NCBI GenBank assembly: GCA_046290435.1
Contig: JBKAGO010000032.1
Location: 124,001-188,000, forward strand
DNA from: CAVQUE01 sp046290435
GTDB taxonomy: Bacteria; Actinomycetota; Acidimicrobiia; Acidimicrobiales; UBA8592
Length of the DNA stretch: 64,000 nt
Direction: 5' to 3'
Shown: positions 9,949-20,190 of the stretch, piece by piece
How positions within the stretch are numbered: the stretch's first letter is position 1
How the letters are laid out: each line of letters begins with the position of its first letter
The notes under the pieces: model-generated
The model's database searches: none
The model's input: only the letters and a program-made list of their open reading frames with translations
What the model was told of the DNA's origin: nothing
Made by a program: the position numbers and the translations under genes

Positions 9949-10632
9949 TCAGTCGCCCGGTTGCGAACCCCCGGCAGCAGGGTCAGCGAACACCACCGTG
10001 TCGTCGCGGCGGACGAGCGCTGCAGGTGCAGCCGAGGTGGCCTCGGCCAGCGCAGCGAGCTGCTGCCGTTTCGAGGCGCCCGTGACGAGCCACACCCGCA
10101 GGCATGCACCGTTGATCGGGGGCGGCGTCAGAGTGATCCGAGGGTGGCCGTTGAACGGTCCGATCGCCGCAACGGTGCGGTCGTCGGGCACCACGACGCC
10201 GGGAGGCCACGACGCGGTGTGGCCGTCGTCGCCCAGCCCGAGGTGGACCACGTCGATGGCCGATGCCGCGAGCAGATCGTCGAGGCGGGCGGCGTCGGAC
10301 CGGGCCAACAGGTCGTGCACCGTCGGCGGCGCCGTCGGGGCGACGGTGAACGGGTGGCCTGTGGCACCGGTCGGGCGCAGCAGGCGGGCATCGATCTCGG
10401 CCCAGTTGCTGTCGGGGTGATCCCGGGCGACGTTGCGTTCGTCGACGGCGAGAACGTGCACCGATGCCCACGCCAGGTCGATCGTGGCGAGGTGGTCGAA
10501 CATCGGCAGCGGGGTCGAGCCCCCGCTGAGTGCGAGCACGGCACGTCCGCGGGCTTCGATCGCCCGCACGAGGTGGCGAGCGATGTGCTCGGCTGCCGCT
10601 GGGGCCGGGTCGTCGGAGACGTTCAGTTCCAC
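9949..10632 (-). CDS. pgl: 6-phosphogluconolactonase
   Basis: Hydrolyses 6-phosphogluconolactone to 6-phosphogluconate, the second step of the oxidative pentose phosphate pathway. The 227 residues match the short DevB/SOL type. The glucosamine-isomerase-like fold is marked by LALSGGSTPLPMFDHL, the sugar-phosphate-binding VLAVDERNV, SNWAEI and the late GLGDDGHTASWPPG. GTG 10632 is the best start because the conserved domain begins a few residues later and the upstream kinase stops only 7 bp before. It is the last gene of the gnd-zwf-kinase-pgl operon. Confidence 0.92.
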   Translation of the reverse strand: MELNVSDDPAPAAAEHIARHLVRAIEARGRAVLALSGGSTPLPMFDHLATIDLAWASVHVLAVDERNVARDHPDSNWAEIDARLLRPTGATGHPFTVAPTAPPTVHDLLARSDAARLDDLLAASAIDVVHLGLGDDGHTASWPPGVVVPDDRTVAAIGPFNGHPRITLTPPPINGACLRVWLVTGASKRQQLAALAEATSAAPAALVRRDDTVVFADPAAGGSQPGD

Positions 10633-10639
10633 GACGGCC

Positions 10640-11560
10640 TCACAGGGCTCGGGCTTCGGTCCACGCGGCGGCGCCGGCGAGCCCGGCGTCGTCGCCGAGG
10701 GCGGCCTCGACGATGACGAGGTCCTCGACGAGATCGGCGGGGCCCACTTCGCAGATGGTCTGGCGGATCGGTTCGAGGACGAGGTCGCCGTTGCGGCCGA
10801 ATCCTCCCCCGATGACCACCGCAGCAGGTGCGGCGATCCAGACCAGGTTGGACACGCCGATGGCGGCGACACGCACCACGCGATGCCACACGGCGGTGGC
10901 GTCGGGGTCCCCGTCACGGACGAGGGCCGCCAGCGCGGCACCCCCGGGGAGACCGGCCTCGGCGGCGGCGCGGCCGAGGGCCGTTCCCGAGCCGAGCTGC
11001 TCGACGGTCTGGGGCGCGCCGTCGATCGAGCCGTCGAAGTCGACGACCGTGTGACCGATCTCGCCGCCCGATCGACGGCCGTGGACGAGACGCCGGCCGA
11101 GGACGAGCCCGGCGCCGATGCCGGTGCTGATCGTGACGTACAGGACGTCGTCGTGACCTCGCCCGGCGCCGAACCAGGTCTCGCCGACGGCGGCGAGGTC
11201 GGCGTCGTTGGCAAGGTGGCAGCGGCGCCCGAGACGCTCCGACAGGAGGTCCTCGTGGAACTCGGCGATCCAGGTATCGGGGATGTTGGCCGCGGTCTCG
11301 AGACGGCCGTCGCGATGGTCGATCCGGCCCGGTGCGCCGATGATCAGGTCGGCATCGTCACCCACCTCGATCGACGCACCCGCCGCCGTCCGGCCGGCCC
11401 GGACGTCACCGAGGACGGCGTCGACGAGTGCTGCGAGTTGCGCAGCGCCCGGGGCGCCGTGGTCGGTCCGGCGGCGCTCGCGGTGCAGCACGGTGCCGTC
11501 GTCGTCGACGACGCCGACGCGCATGTGTGTGCCGCCGATGTCGGCCGCCAGTGCGGTCAT
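10640..11560 (-). CDS. ROK-family glucokinase
   Basis: Predicted ATP-dependent sugar kinase, most likely glucokinase, since it sits between the G6P dehydrogenase and lactonase genes and would feed glucose-6-phosphate into them. The ASKHA fold is seen as an N-terminal phosphate loop LAADIGGTHMRVGVV, a sugar-site LANDADLAAVGE with the catalytic Asp in ND, a second phosphate motif VTISTGIGAGLVLG, and GEIGHTVVDF. The usual ROK zinc cluster (CxCGxxGCxE) is missing: after GEIGHTVV the sequence runs DFDGSIDGAPQTVEQLGSG with no cysteines. It starts at ATG 11560, 2 bp after the zwf stop. Confidence 0.87.
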   Translation of the reverse strand: MTALAADIGGTHMRVGVVDDDGTVLHRERRRTDHGAPGAAQLAALVDAVLGDVRAGRTAAGASIEVGDDADLIIGAPGRIDHRDGRLETAANIPDTWIAEFHEDLLSERLGRRCHLANDADLAAVGETWFGAGRGHDDVLYVTISTGIGAGLVLGRRLVHGRRSGGEIGHTVVDFDGSIDGAPQTVEQLGSGTALGRAAAEAGLPGGAALAALVRDGDPDATAVWHRVVRVAAIGVSNLVWIAAPAAVVIGGGFGRNGDLVLEPIRQTICEVGPADLVEDLVIVEAALGDDAGLAGAAAWTEARAL

Positions 11561-11562
11561 CG

Positions 11563-13007
11563 TCAACAGCTCCCTTCCGAGCGATGCGGGGCCGGCACCG
11601 ACCAGTATCGGTCGGCGCCGAGCAGTCGGTCGGCCGCAACCGGGCCCCAGGTGCCCGGTTCGTACTCGAGCACCGGTGGCGGATCGGCCAGCAGCGGATC
11701 GAAGATGCGCCACGCCTCTTCGACGGAGTCCTGGCGGGCGAAGAGGCGCGCGTCGCCCTCGACCGCATCGCGCAGGAGCCGTTCGTAGGCTTCGGGCCCC
11801 TCGCCGAGCGAGCGTTGGACCGACATCTCGAGGTCGACGGCGCGGCCCACCATGCGGTCGCCGGGCAGTTTGGCGAGGAGCGACAGCGAGGTCTCGTCGC
11901 TGGGCTTGACCTGGAACCGCAGCAGGTTCGGCTGCACCCGGCAATCGACGTCGGCGAACAGCGGGCGGGGCGGTGCCGCGAACTCGACGGTGGCCTCGGT
12001 GATCGTGGCCCCCATCGCCTTGCCGGCGCGTACCAGGAAGGGCACGCCCGCCCAGCGCCACGAGTCGATCTCGAAGCGCACCGCGGCGAAGGTGTCGGTG
12101 TCGGAACCGGCCGCGACGCCCTCGTGGTCGCGGTAGCCGCGGTACTGGCCGCGCACCACGGCGTCGGGTTCGAGCGGCTTGATCGACCGCATCAACTTGA
12201 CGACCTCATCTCGCAGCGAGCCGGCGTCGTCGGCGACGGGTGGTTCCATCGCCAGGATCGCGAGCAGCTGCAACAGATGGTTCTGGACGACGTCGCGCAT
12301 GGTGCCGACCCCGTCGAAGAATGCGGCGCGCCCGGCGACGTCGAAGTCCTCGGCCATGGTGATCTGCACGCTCGCGACGTGATGGCGGTTCCAGAGCGGC
12401 TCGAAGATCGCGTTGGCGAACCGGGTGATCAAGATGTTCTGCACCGGTTCCTTACCCAGGAAGTGGTCGATGCGGAACGTGGCGCTCTCGGGGTAGTGGG
12501 CGGCGAGCACCCGGTTGAGGTGGCGGGCCGAGTCGAGGTCGCGACCGAAGGGCTTCTCGACGACGACCTTGCCGTGCTCGGCGAGCCCCACCCCCGACAG
12601 ACCCTCGACGACGGTGGCGAACGCACCGGGCGGGATCGACAAGAAGGCAAGGGGCGCGCTGCGGTCGCCGAGGGCGTTGCGGATGGCGCCGAAGGTCGAG
12701 GTGTCGTCGTAGCTGCCGCGCACGTAGCGCAGCGCAGCGCAGAAGTCGCCGAGGCAACCCTCGTCGACCCGCTCGCCGGCCTCACCGACTGCGGTGCGGG
12801 CCCGGTCGCGCAGGTCGTCGTCGCTCCAGTCCGAGCGGGCCACGCCCACGACGGGGATGCGGATGCGGTCGTCGCGCCAGAGCCGGTACAGGGCAGGGAA
12901 GAGCTTCTTGCGGGCGAGGTCGCCGGTGGCACCGAAGAGGATCACCGCATCGGAGCGCACGTTGTCCGTCGATCCATGGACGTCGGGGGCGATGCCGTGG
13001 GGGGCGG

Positions 13008-13011
<4 letters not shown>
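11563..13011 (-). CDS. zwf: Glucose-6-phosphate 1-dehydrogenase
   Basis: Oxidises glucose-6-phosphate with NAD(P)+ to 6-phosphogluconolactone. The 482-residue protein has the N-terminal dinucleotide fold GATGDLARKKLFPAL, the substrate and catalytic motif RIDHFLGKE, and the C-terminal domain with a typical GDRMVGRAVDLEMS stretch. Its ATG at 13011 overlaps the gnd stop by 4 bp (ATGA). The actinobacterial partner gene opcA, often next to zwf, is not in this operon. Confidence 0.95.
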
Positions 13012-14051
<1,040 letters not shown>

Positions 14052-14253
14052 GCGTGCTCCCGTCGAGGTCGTGCCCTGGTGACGCCGCATCGGTCGGACC
14101 TCGGGCTCGCCTCGGTCCCGACAAGGGTGCGACGCCACGGCGCGTCCACGACGATACTGGGGCGATGCCGACCCGACTTGCGCGCAACCGGTCCGAGCAC
14201 GGTGAAGCATCCCCTGCCCCCCTCGTGCCGATGCCGCCCTCGTGCGCCGCTCT

Positions 14254-15783
14254 ATGCCGGTGAACGAACGCCAGCTGACGCTCGCCGCCCTTGCGGCCGC
14301 TTCGGCCGACATCGCGGCCACACGGTCGCGCAAGGCCAAGACCGAGCGGATCGCGACCCTGCTCGGCGATGCCGACCCGGACGATCTCGCGCTCGCCGTG
14401 CTCTACCTGTCGGGCGTGACGCGTCAGGGCCGCATCGGTGTCGGTTGGGCCACGCTGGCCGACGTCGCCGCCGGATCCGAGGACGCCGACCCCACCGTTG
14501 CAGCCATGACCCTCGCCGAGGTCGATGCGTTGCTCGATGCAGTGGAGGCGACCACCGGGCCGGGCTCTGCTGAGCGTCGCCAGCGCCTTCTCGAGCAGCG
14601 GTTCGTTCGGCTGACGGCGGCCGAGGCGGATCTGTTGCGGCGGCTGCTGCTGGGCGAGCTGCGCCAGGGAGCCAACGAAGGCGTGGTCCTCGACGGGCTG
14701 GCCCGGGCCACCGGGGTCGCGCCGGCGGCGCTGCGCCGGGCGCTGATGCTCTCGGGCGACCTGGCTGCGGCTGCGCGGGCCGCGCACGCCGGCGCCGAGG
14801 CGATCGCCGCCGTGGGCCTCGAGGTCGGGCGCCCCATCCGCCCGATGCTGGCCGCGACGGCGCCCGACGTGGCCGCAGCGGTCGACGAGCTGGGCATGGC
14901 CTCGGTCGAGTGGAAGCTCGACGGCGCCCGGATCCAGGTCCACCGTTTCGGCGACGAGGTCCGCATCTGGACCCGCAACCTCAACGAGATCACCGGACGT
15001 CTGCCTGCCGTCGAAGCCGCGGTCCGGGCGCTGCCGTGCACGGCGGTCGTCCTCGACGGCGAGGTCCTGGGCATCAGCGAGGACGACCGTCCCGAGCGCT
15101 TCCAGGACACCATGAGGAGTTTCGGCAGCGACGGTCCGGCGGTTGCGCTGGCCCCGATGTTCTTCGACATCATGCATCTCGACGGCGTCGACCTCGTCGA
15201 CGCGCCGCTGGGAGAGCGTCTCGATCGGCTCGACGCGGTCGTCGGGCGGTTGCGGATCCCTGGTGTACGCACCGACGATGCGGCTGCCGCCGCCGACGTC
15301 CTCGAGCAGGCACTGGCCGCCGGTCACGAGGGCGTCATGGTGAAGGCACTCGATGGGCCCTACGAAGCCGGGCGCCGGGGCAAGAGCTGGCGCAAGGTCA
15401 AGCCGGTCCACACGCTCGACCTGGTCGTGCTGGCCGTCGAGTGGGGTTCGGGACGCCGCCAGGGTCTGCTGTCGAACCTGCATCTCGGCGCACGGGGCGC
15501 CGACGGCGAGATGGTGATGGTCGGCAAGACCTTCAAGGGCCTCACCGACGAGATGCTCGCCTGGCAGACCGCCCGATTCCTGGAGCTCGAGACGGGACGG
15601 CGTCGCCACATCGTCGACGTCGAGCCGGTGCAGGTGGTCGAGATCGCGCTCGACGGGGTGCAGCGCTCGACCCGCTACCCGGGCGGGGTAGCGCTGCGGT
15701 TCGCACGCGTCCGCCGCTACCGCGACGACAAGACCGCCGCCGACGCCGACTCGATCGAGTCCGTCCAGGCCATGCTCGGCTGA
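14254..15783 (+). CDS. ATP-dependent DNA ligase
   Basis: Seals nicks with ATP. The protein (509 residues from ATG 14254; an upstream GTG at 14242 is possible) has the three-domain plan of actinobacterial LigB-type enzymes: an N-terminal DNA-binding region, then the nucleotidyltransferase domain with motif I (WKLDGARIQVH, Lys the adenylated residue), VLDGEVLG (motif III), GVMVKALDGPYEAGRRG (motif IV) and SWRKVKP (motif V), then an OB fold ending in the STRYPGGVALRFARVRRYRDDK motif. Such enzymes normally coexist with an NAD-dependent LigA and serve in repair. Confidence 0.93.
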   Translation: MPVNERQLTLAALAAASADIAATRSRKAKTERIATLLGDADPDDLALAVLYLSGVTRQGRIGVGWATLADVAAGSEDADPTVAAMTLAEVDALLDAVEATTGPGSAERRQRLLEQRFVRLTAAEADLLRRLLLGELRQGANEGVVLDGLARATGVAPAALRRALMLSGDLAAAARAAHAGAEAIAAVGLEVGRPIRPMLAATAPDVAAAVDELGMASVEWKLDGARIQVHRFGDEVRIWTRNLNEITGRLPAVEAAVRALPCTAVVLDGEVLGISEDDRPERFQDTMRSFGSDGPAVALAPMFFDIMHLDGVDLVDAPLGERLDRLDAVVGRLRIPGVRTDDAAAAADVLEQALAAGHEGVMVKALDGPYEAGRRGKSWRKVKPVHTLDLVVLAVEWGSGRRQGLLSNLHLGARGADGEMVMVGKTFKGLTDEMLAWQTARFLELETGRRRHIVDVEPVQVVEIALDGVQRSTRYPGGVALRFARVRRYRDDKTAADADSIESVQAMLG

Positions 15784-15857
15784 GGGCCGCGGTCGGAGCG
15801 GGCGCCGGCGACCGACGAGGCGGTCCATCCGGCGGTGCCATCGTTGCGTGCGCGACC

Positions 15858-16784
15858 ATGACGGCCGTGATCACTGCACTCGGCGAAGCACTCATCGACC
15901 TCATGCCGGCGGGCGCCGACGGCAGGCTCTGGCACGCGCGGCCGGGCGGCGCCCCGATGAACGTCGCCGTGGCCGCCGCCCGCCTTGGTGCGCCGACCTC
16001 GTTCGTCGGGCATCTGTCCAGCGACCGCTTCGGAGCGGTGCTGCGGGCCCACCTCGACGAGGCCGGCGTGGACATCTCGCAGTGCATGGTCACCGAGGCC
16101 GCCACCACCCTGGCGGTGGTCGATCCCGGCGGTGCATCGTCGGAGCCCGGTTTCACCTTTCACAGCGCCGACACCACCGCCATCTCGTTCGATGCGTCCG
16201 GAGTCGAACTGCCCGAGGGCATCGTCCACCTGTGCGGTTCGGTGTCGGCGGTACTCGAGCCCGCCGCTGCGGCCTTCGAGGTGCTCCTCGCCGCAGCGGG
16301 CGACCGTCTGGTGTCGATCGACCCGAATCCCCGGCCGGCCATCGCCGGCGAAGCGGCAGCGTTCGCGGCCCGCCTCGACCGCTGGATCGACCACGCCGAC
16401 CTGGTGAAGGTCAGCCGCGCCGACCTCGGTTGGATCGCGCCGGCGCTCGACCACGAGACCGTGGCCCGGGCCTGGATGGAGCGCGGCGTGCGCGCCGTCG
16501 TGGTAACCCTCGGCGGCGACGGAGCGATCGCCCACACAGCGGCCGGGCCGGTAGAGGTCCCGTCGGTACCGGTCGAGGTCATCGACACCGTCGGAGCCGG
16601 CGACACGTTCACCGGTGGGCTGCTGTGTGCGCTCCACGAGGCCGGTGTCGGCGACGCCGCAGCCCTCGATGCCATCGACGCAGACCGATGGCGCCAGGCC
16701 CTGGACTTCGCCGTGCGGGTCGCTGCCATCGCCTGCTCTCGGGTCGGCGCCGATCCGCCCTGGCGCCACGAGTTGGCCGACTGA
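15858..16784 (+). CDS. PfkB-family sugar kinase (fructokinase-like)
   Basis: ATP-dependent ribokinase-family kinase of 308 residues. The N-terminal PfkB signature is PGGAPMNVAVAAARLG, and the C-terminal signature with anion hole and catalytic base is DTVGAGDTFTGGLLCAL. The opening TALGEALIDLMP and the arrangement are closest to fructokinases, but the sugar cannot be fixed from sequence alone. It follows the ligase gene by 74 bp and converges on an LLM oxidoreductase gene. Confidence 0.87.
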   Translation: MTAVITALGEALIDLMPAGADGRLWHARPGGAPMNVAVAAARLGAPTSFVGHLSSDRFGAVLRAHLDEAGVDISQCMVTEAATTLAVVDPGGASSEPGFTFHSADTTAISFDASGVELPEGIVHLCGSVSAVLEPAAAAFEVLLAAAGDRLVSIDPNPRPAIAGEAAAFAARLDRWIDHADLVKVSRADLGWIAPALDHETVARAWMERGVRAVVVTLGGDGAIAHTAAGPVEVPSVPVEVIDTVGAGDTFTGGLLCALHEAGVGDAAALDAIDADRWRQALDFAVRVAAIACSRVGADPPWRHELAD

Positions 16785-16810
16785 CCTGCCTGGTCCGGAC
16801 CGGTCAGGTC
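16783..16810. terminator. Possible bidirectional terminator hairpin
   Basis: GACCTG (16783-16788) pairs with CAGGTC (16805-16810), with an inner GGTCCGGACC palindrome. It overlaps the stop codons of the convergent kinase and LLM genes. No T-run follows on either strand, so it would be a weak or factor-dependent terminator. Confidence 0.35.
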
Positions 16811-17835
16811 CGCTCGCGCAGCGCGGCGACGACGTCGGCGAAGGCGTGGTCCTGGGCGGCGTCGTCGGGCGGCCGCAGGAGGACTCCGTCCGCGACCTCG
16901 CCGTAGCGATCGTGCAGGAGCGCGGCGAGGTCGTCGTGGACGGCCACGACCGCCAACTGGTCGACCACGGCGTCGGGCACCAGGGTGGCCAGATCGGTGC
17001 GGCCCTCGCGGATCGCTCGCCTGAGGTCCTGGGCCACCTCACGATGGCCGATCCTGGCGAGCGTCGGCTCGTAGGCGGGCGTCGACAAGACGGTGGCCAG
17101 ACGGTCGAGGCGGGCCGCCCGATTGCTCGCCACGGACGCGGGGTCCGGGCCGGTGACCACCGGCGGGGCCACGATCAACGGCGGGACCGAGCGTCCCGCT
17201 GTGGCGGCACCGCGTGCGATGGACGGGACCATGACGTCGTCGAGGTGGGAGCGCACGCTGTTGGTCGGGTGACTGATGACCCCGTCGGCCATGCGTCCTG
17301 CCAGCTCGGACATGCCGGCGTTCACCGCGCCGAGCCAGATCTCGGGCGGCGAGCACGGGAGCGGGTCGGGCCGGAACTCCGCCTGGAGTCGGGTCAACCG
17401 ATATCGACTCCCGCGGTGGTCGAGCGGGCCACCCGATGCGAAGGCGTCGAAGCAGGCTCCGATGGCGGTGATCACCTCGGCCATGTGGGCGACCGGCTCG
17501 GACCAGATCATGCCGTGGCGCTGCTCGATGTTGGCTCGGATCTGCGATCCGAGCCCGAGCGCGAAGCGCCCGGGCGCCAGCGCCGCGAGTGACCAGGCGG
17601 TCAACGCCAGCTGCATCGGGCTGCGGACGAACGCGACGGTGACCGAGGTCCGCACCACCAAGGTCGAGGTGTGCTCCAGAGCGAGCGCGGCGACGACCAG
17701 GGAGTCGTTGACGGTCTCGGGCACGTGCAGTGCGTCGAACCCCAACGCCTCGACCCGACCGGCATAGGCGCCGACCTCGGCGAGCGGCAACCGAGGATCC
17801 ATCCCCGCCACCACCGACAGCCCCGATCTCGTCAT
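16804..17835 (-). CDS. LLM-class F420-dependent oxidoreductase
   Basis: Luciferase-like TIM-barrel oxidoreductase, probably using F420 or flavin; the substrate is unknown. Family marks are the opening GLSVVAGMDPRLPL, AEVGAYAGRVEALGFDALHVPE, then SPMQLALTAWSLAALAPGRFALGLGSQ and the late EIWLGAVNAGMSELAGRMADG. ATG 17835 is preferred because a GGTGG ribosome site lies about 9 bases upstream; a longer frame adds 15 unlikely residues. It lies 45 bp downstream of the aminotransferase on the same strand and may be co-transcribed with it. Confidence 0.85.
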   Translation of the reverse strand: MTRSGLSVVAGMDPRLPLAEVGAYAGRVEALGFDALHVPETVNDSLVVAALALEHTSTLVVRTSVTVAFVRSPMQLALTAWSLAALAPGRFALGLGSQIRANIEQRHGMIWSEPVAHMAEVITAIGACFDAFASGGPLDHRGSRYRLTRLQAEFRPDPLPCSPPEIWLGAVNAGMSELAGRMADGVISHPTNSVRSHLDDVMVPSIARGAATAGRSVPPLIVAPPVVTGPDPASVASNRAARLDRLATVLSTPAYEPTLARIGHREVAQDLRRAIREGRTDLATLVPDAVVDQLAVVAVHDDLAALLHDRYGEVADGVLLRPPDDAAQDHAFADVVAALRERT

Positions 17836-17880
17836 GTTGTTCCACCGTGACGGTTGCTCTCCATCACGAGATCGGGGCAT

Positions 17881-19053
17881 TCAGGCCAGGGCTGACCGGA
17901 GGCGGCGGCAGCCCTCGACCAGCTGCTCGGGGGCGGCGGTGGCGAAGCTCAGCCGCAACGTGCCCGGCCCATCATCGCCGACGGCGAAGGCGGACCCCGG
18001 CACGAACGCCACGCCGGCATCGAGCGCCCGGACCAGCAGCTCGTCGGTGTCGACACCTGCCATCGAGCCCCACACGAACATGCCTCCCTCGGGGCGCACG
18101 TAGCTGACAGCGCCGCCCAGCTCCTCGTCGATCGCGTCGCACAGGGCGTTGCGGCGCTCGCGATAGCGGTGGCAGACCGTCGCCACGTGGCTGTCGAACC
18201 AGGCACCATCACCGAGCAGGTCCGCCACGACGGCCTGCGACAGCGTCGAGGTGTGCAGATCGGTGCTCTGCTTCGCGATGACGGCCGCATGCACCAGCCA
18301 GGACGGACCCTCCAGCCAACCGATGCGCAAGCCGGGTGCGAGCACCTTCGACGTGGACCGCATGCGCACGACGTGCTCGCTCCCCTCCCCCAGCGGCGGC
18401 GGCGCCACACCGTCGTAGCGCAGGGCCCCGTAGGGATCGTCCTCCACCACGACGAAACCGAACCGCTCGGCCAGGTCCACCAGCAGCGCCCGTCGTGGCG
18501 CCGACAGCGTCGCACCCGTCGGATTGTCGAAGTTGACCACCACGTACACCAGCTTGGGGGGACGGGCGCCGCCGATAAGCCGCTCCTCGAGCGCTTCGAC
18601 CACCAGCCCGGCCTCGTCGACCGGCAGGGCTGTCAGAGACGCACGGCCCGCACGGAACGCCTGGAGCGCACCGAGGTAGGACGGATCACCGACGACGACC
18701 TCGTCACCGGGATCGACCACGGCCTTCACGACCAGGTCGAGACCCTGCTGGGAGCCGGTGGTGACAACGACACGTTCGATGTCGACCGAACGTCCGAGCA
18801 CCGTTGCCAGAGCGGCCCGAGCCGCCGGCTCGCCGGGCGTGAGCCCGTACTGCAAGACGTCCGGTCCTGCTGCGAGGCAACGCTCGACGGCCGCCCCGAT
18901 GGCCTCGACCGGGAACAGGTCGGGATCGGGTATGCCGCCCGCGAGTGAGATCATCCCGGGCCGCTTCGCGTGTTCGAGCAGGTCACGTATCACCGAGGAA
19001 CGGGCCGTGGCCGAAGGGACCGAGAGCAGCTGCAGCGGATTGTCGTCGACCAT
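17881..19053 (-). CDS. PLP-dependent class I/II aminotransferase
   Basis: Fold-type I aminotransferase of 390 residues, of the subgroup containing 2-aminoadipate/valine-type transaminases and the catalytic half of MocR regulators. Marks: ISLAGGIPDPDLFP near the N-terminus, LQYGLTPGEPAAR, TTGSQQGLDLV, NFDNPTGATLS, VVEDDPYGALRYDG, and the PLP lysine in RSTSKVLAPGLRIGWL. There is no N-terminal GntR domain, so it is an enzyme rather than a MocR regulator. It is divergent from menB with 69 bp between starts. The substrate is not predictable. Confidence 0.88.
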   Translation of the reverse strand: MVDDNPLQLLSVPSATARSSVIRDLLEHAKRPGMISLAGGIPDPDLFPVEAIGAAVERCLAAGPDVLQYGLTPGEPAARAALATVLGRSVDIERVVVTTGSQQGLDLVVKAVVDPGDEVVVGDPSYLGALQAFRAGRASLTALPVDEAGLVVEALEERLIGGARPPKLVYVVVNFDNPTGATLSAPRRALLVDLAERFGFVVVEDDPYGALRYDGVAPPPLGEGSEHVVRMRSTSKVLAPGLRIGWLEGPSWLVHAAVIAKQSTDLHTSTLSQAVVADLLGDGAWFDSHVATVCHRYRERRNALCDAIDEELGGAVSYVRPEGGMFVWGSMAGVDTDELLVRALDAGVAFVPGSAFAVGDDGPGTLRLSFATAAPEQLVEGCRRLRSALA

Positions 19054-19122
19054 TGGTGTCCTGGATGGCTCGGCGAGGACCGACACGGTCGGGTCCTCGG
19101 TGTCGTGGGCACCGACTCTACG

Positions 19123-20073
<951 letters not shown>

Positions 20074-20190
20074 GCAGCCGCTTCGCGGCCTGTGGGTCGG
20101 TCGAGCCACCCCCGAGCCGACGCTCCCGCAGCTGGCAGTAGTTCTGCCAGATTCCCTTGACCTGGCTTTCGCGGCGCCGATGGACCCGGC